A stretch of 64,000 bases of DNA from the NCBI RefSeq assembly GCF_015207605.1, contig NZ_JADEWO010000025.1, positions 27,808 to 91,807 of the forward strand, in the 5' to 3' direction. The notes below the pieces were generated by a model. That model worked only from the letters and a program-made list of their open reading frames with translations, was not told the DNA's origin and did not search any database. Below are positions 47,975 through 56,359 of the stretch, piece after piece. The stretch is from Oculatella sp. LEGE 06141 (GTDB taxonomy: Bacteria > Cyanobacteriota > Cyanobacteriia > Elainellales > Elainellaceae). The first letter of the stretch is position 1. Each line of letters begins with the position of its first letter. The translations under genes were made by a program, and so were the position numbers.

Positions 47975-49087
47975 ATGAGTGACAGACAGGCAAATCAGCC
48001 GAGGGGAGATATTCTCATTGTTGACGATACGCCAGATAACTTGCGCCTGTTGTCGGCAATGCTGATGAATCACGGGTTTGAAGTTCGTAAGGCGTTGAAC
48101 GGACAGCGAGCCATCTTCTCGGCTCAGGCCGATCCACCCGATCTAATCTTGCTGGATATCAAAATGCCCGAAATGAATGGGTATCAGGTCTGTTTGCACC
48201 TGAAAGCCGATCCGAAAACTCGTGAAGTGCCCGTCATTTTTATTAGCGCTCTGGATGACGCTTTAGACAAGGTTCAAGCCTTCGCCGCAGGCGGAATTGA
48301 CTATATCACGAAACCCTTTCAGGAAGCAGAGGTATTAGCCCGAATTGAAAACCAGTTGCGAATCCAGCGACTGCAACACCAGCTTGTTGAACAAAATGCA
48401 GAGCTGGTACGCTCTAACCGTGAACTGGAGCAGTTTGCCTATGTGGTTTCGCACGATTTACAACAGCCGCTCCAGAGTATAACGGGTTTTATCAAGCTGC
48501 TGCTGCTGAAGTACGAAAACCAGTTTGACGATGTCGCTTACGACTACCTCAACCGAATTCATGATGCGGGCGGGCGGATGCAGCGGTTGATTCAAGACCT
48601 GCTGGCCTATGCTCAGGTTGGTAAATACGAGCAGGATTTTCAGCCGATAGATACTAGCCGCGTTCTGGAGCAAGTTCTGGAAAATTTGCAGGTGGCGATC
48701 GCCGAGAAGCAAGTCAGCCTGGTACACGACCCCTTACCAACCGTGCTCGGTAGTGAAACTCAACTCATTCAACTGTTTCAAAATTTGATCAGTAATGCCA
48801 TCAAGTTTGGTTGCCCCAACGTTTCGCCGCAGATCCAGATTTCAGCAGTGCCACAGGAGCATCACTGGCGGTTTGGGATTCATGATAACGGCATCGGCAT
48901 TGAACCTGAGAACCTGGAGCGCATTTTTGAGATATTTCAGCGCACTGAAGCGACTCGGAACTACCCTGGAACGGGCATTGGCTTAGCCACCTGTAAAAAG
49001 ATTGTTGAGAATCATAACGGACGCATCTGGGTTGAGTCTCAAGTGGAAACTGGAACCGCTTTTTACTTTACGCTAGCACTGGGTTAG
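47975..49087 (+). CDS. Receiver-histidine kinase, cytoplasmic
   Basis: 370 aa. N-terminal receiver (ILIVDDTPDNLRLLSAML, Asp in LILLDIKMPEMNG), short coiled coil, HisKA of the phytochrome-like subclass (YVVSHDLQQPLQSITGFIKL) and HATPase_c with DNGIGIEPENLERIF and GTGIGLATCKKIV. The kinase half is close to that of the protein at 21735-25082 ([15 protein letters not shown]). It lacks any sensor, so input must come through the receiver. Confidence 0.9.
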   Translation: MSDRQANQPRGDILIVDDTPDNLRLLSAMLMNHGFEVRKALNGQRAIFSAQADPPDLILLDIKMPEMNGYQVCLHLKADPKTREVPVIFISALDDALDKVQAFAAGGIDYITKPFQEAEVLARIENQLRIQRLQHQLVEQNAELVRSNRELEQFAYVVSHDLQQPLQSITGFIKLLLLKYENQFDDVAYDYLNRIHDAGGRMQRLIQDLLAYAQVGKYEQDFQPIDTSRVLEQVLENLQVAIAEKQVSLVHDPLPTVLGSETQLIQLFQNLISNAIKFGCPNVSPQIQISAVPQEHHWRFGIHDNGIGIEPENLERIFEIFQRTEATRNYPGTGIGLATCKKIVENHNGRIWVESQVETGTAFYFTLALG

Positions 49088-49163
49088 CGTTTCCCTGGCG
49101 CGATCGTGGCGAAACAAAGGATACACCAGACCACAACCTACCACTCAACCGTAGACTACTGGT

Positions 49164-52100
49164 ATGAGTGCTCAGCAGTCTGGTCAAAACGAACGGCTTC
49201 ATCCGTATTGCATGAACGAATCTATGTCTCCTGGCTCGTTGCAGCTTGTGTCTCCAGTCATACAACCTGCCCTTGTGGTTGCGTTCAATACACCCGCGTT
49301 TGAGGTGATCCGGCAAATGCACCAGTCGCAGATGGCCTGTGTTCTGGTGGTGGAGCAGCAACGACTGGTTGGCCTGTTTACAGAAGCGGATCTGGTACGG
49401 GCGATCGCCACAGGCACCGAACTAACCAACCTGACCATTGCTGCCGTGATGGCAACCCAGGTCATTAGCTTAAGCGAAACTGAGGCAGAGGATATTTGCA
49501 CCGTTTTACGCCACTTTCAGGCGGCGCACATTAGCCACCTGCCCATTTTAAACAGTTGCGGCTACCCCGTGGGGATGGTGACCCAGGCCAGTATTTTGCA
49601 AGCGCTCGACCCTGGCACCGCTCCGATCGCTCCTTCCTGGCCGCACAGCGCAGCGGAAGAAGCGGAGTCATCGCCTCAGGTGGGGACAAAAACCATCCCA
49701 GATCAAAACCGCTACCAGGCGATCGTTGCCAGCCATACAGCATACATTGCCAAACTCAGTGCCATTCTTAATAGCACGATCGCCTCAACGGTTCGCTTCC
49801 GAGTTTTTGCCAATCAGGACTGGGAATATGAGTATCAATCGGTCGGCTGTGAAACCCTCTTTGGCTACACGGCGGCGGAAATTCTGGCTAACAAAATGCT
49901 CTGGATATCGCGGGTGTTTCCAGCCGACCGAGACACGGTGATTATGCCATTGTTCGCAGACATTTTTGCCGGACGGACAGCAACCGTAGACTATCGATTT
50001 CAGCACAAGGATGGATCGCTGCGATGGATCTCAGGCACTTATATTTCGTGCTGGGATGACAGCGCCAAAAATTGGCTGGTGACAGGCGTTAGTACTGACA
50101 TCAGCGACGCTAAGGGGAACGAAGCAAAACGTCAACAGGCCGAAGCTGCATTGCGCGAAAGTGAAGAGCAACGACGGTTAGCCTTAGATCTCAGCGAAAT
50201 TGGCATGTGGGACTGGCAAATTACGATCGACAAAGAGGTTTGGAGCGATCAGCACTTCCGCTTGCTAGGTTTAGAGCCAGGTGCAATCGAAACGAACCAG
50301 CAGGCATGGTTCAACTGCATTCATCCAGACGATCAGATCTACGTTCAACAGGTCTTGGCTGCCAGCCACCACCACCACGCTGCCATTGAGGTTGAGTACC
50401 GCGTCGTATATCCCGATGGCAGCTTTCACTGGAGATTAAGCAAAGGCCAGTATATCTACAACGAGTCGGGGCAAGCGATTCGTGCTGTTGGCATCATTAT
50501 GGATATCAACGATCGCAAACGAGCAGAGGAGCAAATCACCCAGGCAGAGTTGCAATATCGGATGCTGGTTGAGCAGATTCCAGGAGTGGTTTATACTGCA
50601 CCCCTCACAGACACTCCCCAGTTTTCTTACATCAGTCCTAATCTGCTGCACCTATTAAACGTTCCAGCAGACGAATGGATTCCAGGGACGTTTAACAGTT
50701 GGGCTGAGTATGTTCATCCCGACGATCGCGATCGCGTCTTACAGGTTCTCAACGCTCAACTGGCCGCCAACGAACCGATCCAGGCGGAATATCGGATGCT
50801 CACCCGCGACAACAGAACGATATGGGTGCGAGATTGCGCTCGGCGTGTTCTGGCGATTGACAGAAAAACCTGGGTGCTTCAGGGTATCGTATTTGACATC
50901 AGCGAACGTAAACAGGCGGAGGCCGCCCTGCGCCAGAGTGAAGCCCGCTATCTAGCGATTTTGCAAGATCAAACTGACTTGATCATTCGCTTCTTGCCCG
51001 ATGGTACGTTGACCTTTGTGAATGAGGCATTTTGCCGCTACTTTGGCTTGGCGCGAGCAGAGGTTATTGGTCAATGTTATGAGCCCAGCGTTCTAGAAGA
51101 AGACCGTGAATGGGTCGCTCAACAGCTTCAAACAATTCACCCAGACAATCCCGTTGTCTGTATCGAGAACCGGGTCATTGCTCAGGGGCAAATACGCTGG
51201 ACGCAGTGGGTTAACCGGGGCATTTTCGATGAGCAAGGGCAAAAGGTTGAATTGCAGGGGGTCGGGCGCGATATTAGCGATCGCAAACGAGTAGAAGAAG
51301 AACTGGCACGCGCAAAAGCTGCAGCGGAAGCGGCTAACAAAGCCAAAAGTATTTTCCTGGCGAACATGAGCCACGAACTGCGAACGCCCCTTAATGCCAT
51401 CCTGGGATTTGCCAATTTGATGTCGCGCGCTTCGTTGCTGCCCCCATCCCAACAGGAACAGTTGGACATCATCAACCGTAACGGTGAGTATTTGTTGCAG
51501 CTGATTAATGATGTCCTGTCTATCTCCAAAATTGAAGCGGGTCAGCTAACACTTGAGGAAAGCAATGTTGACCTGTATGCCCTGCTGGACAGTCTTGAAA
51601 CCACCTTCCGCTTCCGTGCTGAAGCGAAAGGATTGCAGTGGATTTACGAAGGAGGAAGCCATTGTGTTTGCGCCGAGGGGCGGACTGGCATCCCCCAATA
51701 TGTTCAAATCGACGAACGCAAGCTGCGTCAGATCATCACCAACCTGGTGGATAACGCAATCAAGTTTACAGAGCAGGGGCACGTCATTCTCCGAGTGGCT
51801 GTCAAGGCTACCCCAGAGTTAGAGTCAGAACCAGGCTGTTCTGCCGCCGCCAGCCCCCATCTCCTGTGTTTTGAAGTGGAGGATACTGGCCCTGGCATCG
51901 CTTCAGACGATCTCAACACGCTGTTTGATGCCTTTGTCCAGGCAGAAAGCGGGCGGAAGTCCAACCAGGGAGCAGGTTTGGGGCTTGCTATCTGTCATCG
52001 GTTTGTGCGGCTTATGGGTGGCGCGATCGCCATAGACAACCGTCGGAAAACGGGAACGGTTTTCCAGGTATCTCTGCCGCTCAAACGGTTACAAACGGAT

Positions 52101-52814
52101 GCCCTGCAACCCGTTCCATTGCTGAAACGAAGAGTCGGCCTGGCACCGGATCAACCTACCTATCGCATCCTGGTGGCGGATGATGTAGAAGAGAATCGGC
52201 AACTGCTGGTAGCTCGGCTGCAACTGATTGGATTGGATGTCCGAGCGGCAAAAAATGGGCAAGAAGCGGTTGATCTATGGAATAGCTATTGGCCTCACCT
52301 GATCTGGATGGACATCCGCATGCCTATCATGGATGGCTTTGAAGCCACCCGGCACATCCGGGCTATGGAACAAGCAAGGCAGGCAGGCCAAAAGTCTGTG
52401 GAACGCCAACCACCGCTCACGAAAATTATTGCGATCACAGCCAGCGTATTTGAGGAAGAACGTCAGCGCATTTTGACGGCAGGCTGTGATGATTGTGTGA
52501 GCAAACCGTGTTCAGAGGACATTTTCTTCGACAAAATGAGTCAGCATTTAGGGGTGCGCTATCGCTATGATGCGGTTTCTTCGGCGATCGCTCAACCCGC
52601 ACTTATCAGTCAGGCTCAGTTGCTCGAAGCGTTGTCTACCATGCCTCCCGAATGGGTTGCGGCAGTCAATTGTGCTGCACGGCGAGTCAGAGAGCGAGAG
52701 ATTGTCCAGCTTTTAGAGCAAGTTCCAGAATCCCAGGCATCTCTTAAGCTTGCCATCCTAACGCTCGTCAATGAGTTTGAGCTAGAGCAGTTAATTCATT
52801 TAACCCAACCATAG
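49164..52814 (+). CDS. CBS-PAS hybrid histidine kinase
   Basis: 1216 aa. A pair of CBS domains (~30-150, e.g. QMACVLVVEQQRLVGLFTEA) that may bind adenosine nucleotides, four PAS/PAC units (~195-325, 335-460, 470-595, 600-725), HisKA with ANMSHELRTPLNAILGF, HATPase_c, a receiver (LIWMDIRMPIMDG), and a C-terminal ~65-residue helical tail beginning MPPEWVAAVNCAA. No membrane segments. The start ATG 49164 is 76 bases after the upstream kinase stop, on the same strand. CBS domains in front of a kinase suggest energy or redox sensing by nucleotide (inference). Confidence 0.88.
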   Translation: MSAQQSGQNERLHPYCMNESMSPGSLQLVSPVIQPALVVAFNTPAFEVIRQMHQSQMACVLVVEQQRLVGLFTEADLVRAIATGTELTNLTIAAVMATQVISLSETEAEDICTVLRHFQAAHISHLPILNSCGYPVGMVTQASILQALDPGTAPIAPSWPHSAAEEAESSPQVGTKTIPDQNRYQAIVASHTAYIAKLSAILNSTIASTVRFRVFANQDWEYEYQSVGCETLFGYTAAEILANKMLWISRVFPADRDTVIMPLFADIFAGRTATVDYRFQHKDGSLRWISGTYISCWDDSAKNWLVTGVSTDISDAKGNEAKRQQAEAALRESEEQRRLALDLSEIGMWDWQITIDKEVWSDQHFRLLGLEPGAIETNQQAWFNCIHPDDQIYVQQVLAASHHHHAAIEVEYRVVYPDGSFHWRLSKGQYIYNESGQAIRAVGIIMDINDRKRAEEQITQAELQYRMLVEQIPGVVYTAPLTDTPQFSYISPNLLHLLNVPADEWIPGTFNSWAEYVHPDDRDRVLQVLNAQLAANEPIQAEYRMLTRDNRTIWVRDCARRVLAIDRKTWVLQGIVFDISERKQAEAALRQSEARYLAILQDQTDLIIRFLPDGTLTFVNEAFCRYFGLARAEVIGQCYEPSVLEEDREWVAQQLQTIHPDNPVVCIENRVIAQGQIRWTQWVNRGIFDEQGQKVELQGVGRDISDRKRVEEELARAKAAAEAANKAKSIFLANMSHELRTPLNAILGFANLMSRASLLPPSQQEQLDIINRNGEYLLQLINDVLSISKIEAGQLTLEESNVDLYALLDSLETTFRFRAEAKGLQWIYEGGSHCVCAEGRTGIPQYVQIDERKLRQIITNLVDNAIKFTEQGHVILRVAVKATPELESEPGCSAAASPHLLCFEVEDTGPGIASDDLNTLFDAFVQAESGRKSNQGAGLGLAICHRFVRLMGGAIAIDNRRKTGTVFQVSLPLKRLQTDALQPVPLLKRRVGLAPDQPTYRILVADDVEENRQLLVARLQLIGLDVRAAKNGQEAVDLWNSYWPHLIWMDIRMPIMDGFEATRHIRAMEQARQAGQKSVERQPPLTKIIAITASVFEEERQRILTAGCDDCVSKPCSEDIFFDKMSQHLGVRYRYDAVSSAIAQPALISQAQLLEALSTMPPEWVAAVNCAARRVREREIVQLLEQVPESQASLKLAILTLVNEFELEQLIHLTQP

Positions 52815-52866
52815 GAGGAACTGTAACCATTGGTGTTCCCATCTCTATCATCGATGAGTGGTCTGC

Positions 52867-53949
52867 TCACAGGTTAAACGAATAAGAGAGACCCGACTGG
52901 GACAACATTGCGTTTGCCGCATGGCTATCAATCGGTTTAGAAAATAAGTAGCCCTGCATCTGGTTACATCCTAACGCCTTGAGAGCCTTCAACTCTTGAG
53001 CCGTTTCTACCCCCTCGGCAATGACTTCTAGACCTAGCTTCGTAGCCAGGAGGATAATTGTTTTGCTAATGTCCCATTTTTGACCATTGACAAAGGAGCG
53101 ATCGATTTTCAGGGCATCAACTGGTAAATCCTGTAATCGGCTCAATGAAGAATAACCCGTACCGAAATCGTCAATGTATAAACGAACGCCTAGCGCCTTC
53201 AGTTCTGAGAGAACACCGATCGCCATCTCATAATTTTGAATCAGCGCACTTTCTGTAATCTCCAACTTTAAGCTATTGGGTGCAATGTTGGTGTCTTGCA
53301 AAATTTGCCGAACCTGCGAAACCAAATCAGGCTGCAACAACTGTAGAGGCGATAGATTGACACTCATCGTCAGAGGAGAGTGGGCAGGAAACTGCTGCTG
53401 CCAACGGTGCAGTTGTTGGCACGCCTGTTCCAAAATCCACATTCCCAGCGGATGAATTATTCCTGTCTTTTCGGCCAGGGGAATGAATACCGCCGGGGGA
53501 ATAGACCCTCTATAGTAATGTTTCCAGCGAGCTAGCGCCTCAAACCCAATGATGCGATCGCTCTCTACGGATACCATCGGTTGATAGACTAACTGAAATT
53601 CCTGACAGTCCAGAGCTTGATACAGGTCGTTCTCTAGCTGGAAGTGCTCAATTTCGGTGGACGACAAAATCGTCATTGGTAAAAGCGATTCGTGGTCGAT
53701 CGCATCAGCCAGACGAGTCAGACGGTCTGCATTGCTAATAGCAATACTGAGGAGCTGTTGCCCTTCTTCTGATAACGCCCCAAGCTGACCCATTTTTAGC
53801 AACCCTAATGAACCCAGAATGGCAGTGAGGGGGGTTCGGAGTTCATGGCTAATTAGTGACGTGATATCTTCGAACGGTTGAACAGCAAACGCTTTAGCAG
53901 AATGGTCGAGTCCCGCAGGCTCTGGATTGACACTCTCAAACTGAATCAT
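52867..53949 (-). CDS. HisKA-EAL fusion, c-di-GMP phosphodiesterase
   Basis: 360 aa. Residues ~25-90 form a HisKA dimerisation helix pair with ISHELRTPLTAILGSLGLLK (His35), but no HATPase domain follows. Residues ~105-350 are a complete EAL domain: signature GFEALARW with Glu137, NLSPLQ, EITESALIQN, DDFGTGYSSL, KIDRSFV, and EGVE near the end. It likely degrades cyclic di-GMP, with the HisKA part receiving a phosphate from, or dimerising with, neighbouring kinases. It converges with the kinase gene at 52814. Confidence 0.85.
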   Translation of the reverse strand: MIQFESVNPEPAGLDHSAKAFAVQPFEDITSLISHELRTPLTAILGSLGLLKMGQLGALSEEGQQLLSIAISNADRLTRLADAIDHESLLPMTILSSTEIEHFQLENDLYQALDCQEFQLVYQPMVSVESDRIIGFEALARWKHYYRGSIPPAVFIPLAEKTGIIHPLGMWILEQACQQLHRWQQQFPAHSPLTMSVNLSPLQLLQPDLVSQVRQILQDTNIAPNSLKLEITESALIQNYEMAIGVLSELKALGVRLYIDDFGTGYSSLSRLQDLPVDALKIDRSFVNGQKWDISKTIILLATKLGLEVIAEGVETAQELKALKALGCNQMQGYLFSKPIDSHAANAMLSQSGLSYSFNL

Positions 53950-54359
53950 ATGGGATGATGAAATACATTAAAGTACCCGGTAGGTTGCGACTCTCCGGTT
54001 AGAATCCGGAGAACTTGCCGTTCCAATTGGCGATCGCATCCGCTTAAAGGAAACGTTAAATCGGGTGGAACAGCCGTTAGAATACTTTCAAACAAGGCAC
54101 CACACTCTTAGTCTCAACTGGTTACAATCAGCGGAACGCTCCCTTTTATATCGTTGAGAAGTAAAAGTGACAATACATAACGGTATAACTGACTGTATAA
54201 CTGCGCGGACTACCTGAAGAACCTGGAAAGAGACAACGCAACGATTTGACTAAAGAATTAGACTAGCTTTAGCCACATATTAGGCTGCAAATGTGACATC
54301 TGCGTGACAAGACCAGACGTTAGCGGTGCAACGGGTTGGAAGTATCTGCCAGTCTAGTA
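53950..54359. other. Intergenic region with a short hairpin
   Basis: No gene supported. A perfect hairpin TCTCCGG/CCGGAGA with a 7-base loop lies at 53992-54012, about 45 bases upstream of the EAL gene start. It may be in that gene's 5' leader or close an older transcript. The remainder is without recognisable signals. Confidence 0.45.
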
Positions 54360-55001
54360 CTACAGTTGTAGATTTGACGTTGAAAGAAGCCGACGTTTGT
54401 AGCGATGAAACCTTGCAATGGCTGGGTGAATTCGTCGCCACGTAGACCAGTGCAAGATGTAGTCCACGCTTGGCATCCAAGCCCGCAGCAGTGCCCATAA
54501 TACCCGACGCACTTCGGGCATACTCAAAAGGTTCTTTTAGCGAAACCGCCAGTACATAGGCTTCCCTCTGATCCTCAAGCCATAATCGCAAGCGCCGGTC
54601 ACTGCCGTACACTTCATCCCCACTAATCCAAGCATGGGGCACTCCAGCTTGGCGGCACCGCTCAGGTGCATTTGTCCAACTCTTGAGCAGGTAGAGTTCT
54701 CGGTCTAAAAACGTATAGCCTAGGGAGTGCTATCCCCTACCTGCTCGGCAATTTGCCAACCATTTTTACGTTCTACTGAACTGAGCAAGCCTTGCAGATA
54801 ATCCTGAGCGTGTTGTTTGATTTCGACGCGTTTGAAGTGAGGATCAAACCGCTGGTTCAAACGATGAAATTTATCTGCCCATTGCTGGACAGCTTCTGCT
54901 GAAATTGGAGTCGCTGTGGTCAGAACAGACACATTCGAGAGCGTGACAAAAATGCCTGCATCCCTGACTGCATGACTATTCTAGCTAATCTACAACTGTA
55001 G
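54360..55001 (-). mobile_element. IS701-like insertion sequence remnant
   Basis: Perfect 15-base terminal inverted repeats CTACAGTTGTAGATT (54360-54374) and AATCTACAACTGTAG (54987-55001) enclose 642 bases carrying broken pieces of one transposase. A full IS of this kind is usually about twice as long, so the copy has suffered internal deletions but kept both ends. No clear target-site duplication is visible. Confidence 0.72.
54375..54932 (-). pseudogene. IS701-like transposase pseudogene
   Basis: The N-terminal piece (54932-54720: PISAEAVQQWADKFHRLNQR, then YLQGLLSSVERKNGW) ends at a stop. The middle reappears in another frame as ELYLLKSWTNAPERCRQAG, then PHAWISGDEVYGSDRRLRLW, with the catalytic-domain motif GDEVYG. 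The end of the protein (HWSTWRRIHPAIARFHRYKR) is in yet another frame. Deletions between the pieces and frame changes make it non-functional. Confidence 0.7.
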
Positions 55002-55004
55002 CAT

Positions 55005-55135
55005 TAAGGCGTGTTGATCCTGGAAGTTCCAACTCTATAGACTTTTGAACGATTCAAAGTCCCCCAATCTTGGAGTATTTAGGGGGCGAAAAGCACAACG
55101 TAACCTAGCAATCAGGAGTTTTAAAACACGCCCTA
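55005..55135. repeat. MITE-like repeat, copy G
   Basis: 131 bases with ends TAAGGCGTGTT (55005-55015) and AACACGCCCTA (55125-55135), an inverted repeat with one mismatch. The interior AAGTCCCCCAATCTTGGAG, then TATTTAGGGGGCGAA, is the family core, but the terminal repeats differ from copy E, so it is a subtype or a chimera. It begins 3 bases after the IS701 remnant end. 55136-55322 holds no gene. Confidence 0.55.
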
Positions 55136-55322
55136 GCGACTTGAAAAGCTCTGCCGAGATAAGGATTAGACTGGTCAATATTCAATGCCGCTGAACCAAG
55201 CTCAATGGTCTCTGAAAGATTCAGTTGATACAAGTTCCTCACAAGTTTCTCAAGTTGTTCCCCTAACCTGAGAATAGAATTTCACTTGAATTTGACGCGA
55301 TCGACTGGCTTAGGAGGGAGCA

Positions 55323-55730
55323 ATGGAAATTATCAGGAAGATTAATGATGAACTTGCGATCGCAGGACACATTACACTCGAAGAATTACGACAGATTGCC
55401 GCAGAAGGATATAAATCTGTACTGAACTTGCGATCGCCCGGGCGTTCCTCAAATAAAGAGCAACAGGAAGTTGAACGCTTAGAGTTACGCTACGTCAACC
55501 TGCCAATTGATACTGAGGTAATGAATCCTGAGATTACAGTCAAAGTCCTTCATCAGATCAATCAACTACCCAAACCCATGTTAGTGTGTTGTAACAATGC
55601 AACGTTGGCAGCCGCAATGGTGTTAATGCACATTGCCGTCAAGCAGGGGCAACCCTTGCAGCAAGCTTTTCAACGAGCGGAAGAACTTGGACTGTTCAAA
55701 AACTATCCTCAACCGGCTCCTTCAGGCTAA
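55323..55730 (+). CDS. DUF442 dual-specificity-phosphatase-like protein
   Basis: 135 aa. Resembles the phosphatase-like domain of the beta-lactamase-hydrolase-like (Blh) family: INDELAIAGHITLEELRQIA, then GYKSVLNLRSPGRSS and the loop MLVCCNNATLAAAMVLMHIA. Active family members have HCxSGxxR there. Here Cys90 is kept but the signature Arg position is Ala96 and His is Cys89, so catalysis is doubtful. GGAGGGAG lies just upstream of the ATG. It converges with the receiver gene at 55740. Confidence 0.75.
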   Translation: MEIIRKINDELAIAGHITLEELRQIAAEGYKSVLNLRSPGRSSNKEQQEVERLELRYVNLPIDTEVMNPEITVKVLHQINQLPKPMLVCCNNATLAAAMVLMHIAVKQGQPLQQAFQRAEELGLFKNYPQPAPSG

Positions 55731-55739
55731 CTGTGCCAT

Positions 55740-56117
55740 TCAAAGGCTCCAACTGAGGATTGCAGCAATCTGGCTGGCAAGCTGTAGAGGATTAAACGGT
55801 TTGGCGATCGCCCCCTGCACACCCAATTCGTCATAACGACGACGATCGGATGCTTGCACTTTTGCAGTGAGCAAAACAACCGGAATCTGACGAGTAGTTG
55901 GATTATCCTGCAATTGTTGAAATGTAGTAGGGCCATCCATATCAGGCATCATCACATCCAGCAGAATTGCATCCGGCTGTTCAGCTTCTGCTTTGGCAAT
56001 GCCTTCTTGCCCCGAACTTGCTGTAAACACCTGCCATCCAGCGGTCGTTCGTAAGCAAATTTGCGTTACTTCTTGAATGTATTGCTCGTTGTCGATGACG
56101 AGAATGCGTTTAGTCAT
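55740..56117 (-). CDS. Single-domain response regulator (CheY-like)
   Basis: 125 aa. Asp54 in AILLDVMMPDMDG and Lys106 in IAKPF are present. The first acidic pocket reads VIDNEQ, so one of the two usual acids is Asn. A close paralogue of the receiver at 7491-7874. Its ATG overlaps the stop of the helicase stub upstream (ATGA), which suggests it is read on a transcript coming from 57348. Confidence 0.9.
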   Translation of the reverse strand: MTKRILVIDNEQYIQEVTQICLRTTAGWQVFTASSGQEGIAKAEAEQPDAILLDVMMPDMDGPTTFQQLQDNPTTRQIPVVLLTAKVQASDRRRYDELGVQGAIAKPFNPLQLASQIAAILSWSL

Positions 56118-56359
56118 GGCTGTTGGTCGTTGGTAATATCTCTATTTTGCGGCAATCGCGGTTCTGTTCTGCCCGCGCCAATAGGTGCCCGCAAAAGAAT
56201 ATTGCGACCAGAAAGAATGGCGGCGATCGCCTCCTGTTGAAATGGATGGGGTTGGAAAGTGGTCAGGCTATGAAAACAGGTGCCGACTGATTCTTCAAAG
56301 TCACGTTCATGATTCACAGATTTGAGTATGATTTGCAATAGCCCCAGCACCAATCTCAT
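56114..56359 (-). pseudogene. N-terminal stub of a DEAD/DEAH helicase, Cas3-like
   Basis: 81 aa. The stretch FHSLTTFQPHPFQQEAIAAI, then LSGRNILLRAPIGAGRTE, is the Q-motif and Walker A entry of a superfamily 2 helicase in the style of CRISPR Cas3 (compare LLRAPTGAGKT). The Walker A lysine is Arg (GAGRT) and the protein ends 17 residues later, so no ATPase core remains. It overlaps the upstream gene by one base and the receiver by four. It may still be translated, but not as a helicase. The CRISPR array lies 2.5 kb away. The Cas3 identity is a suggestion. Confidence 0.6.
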
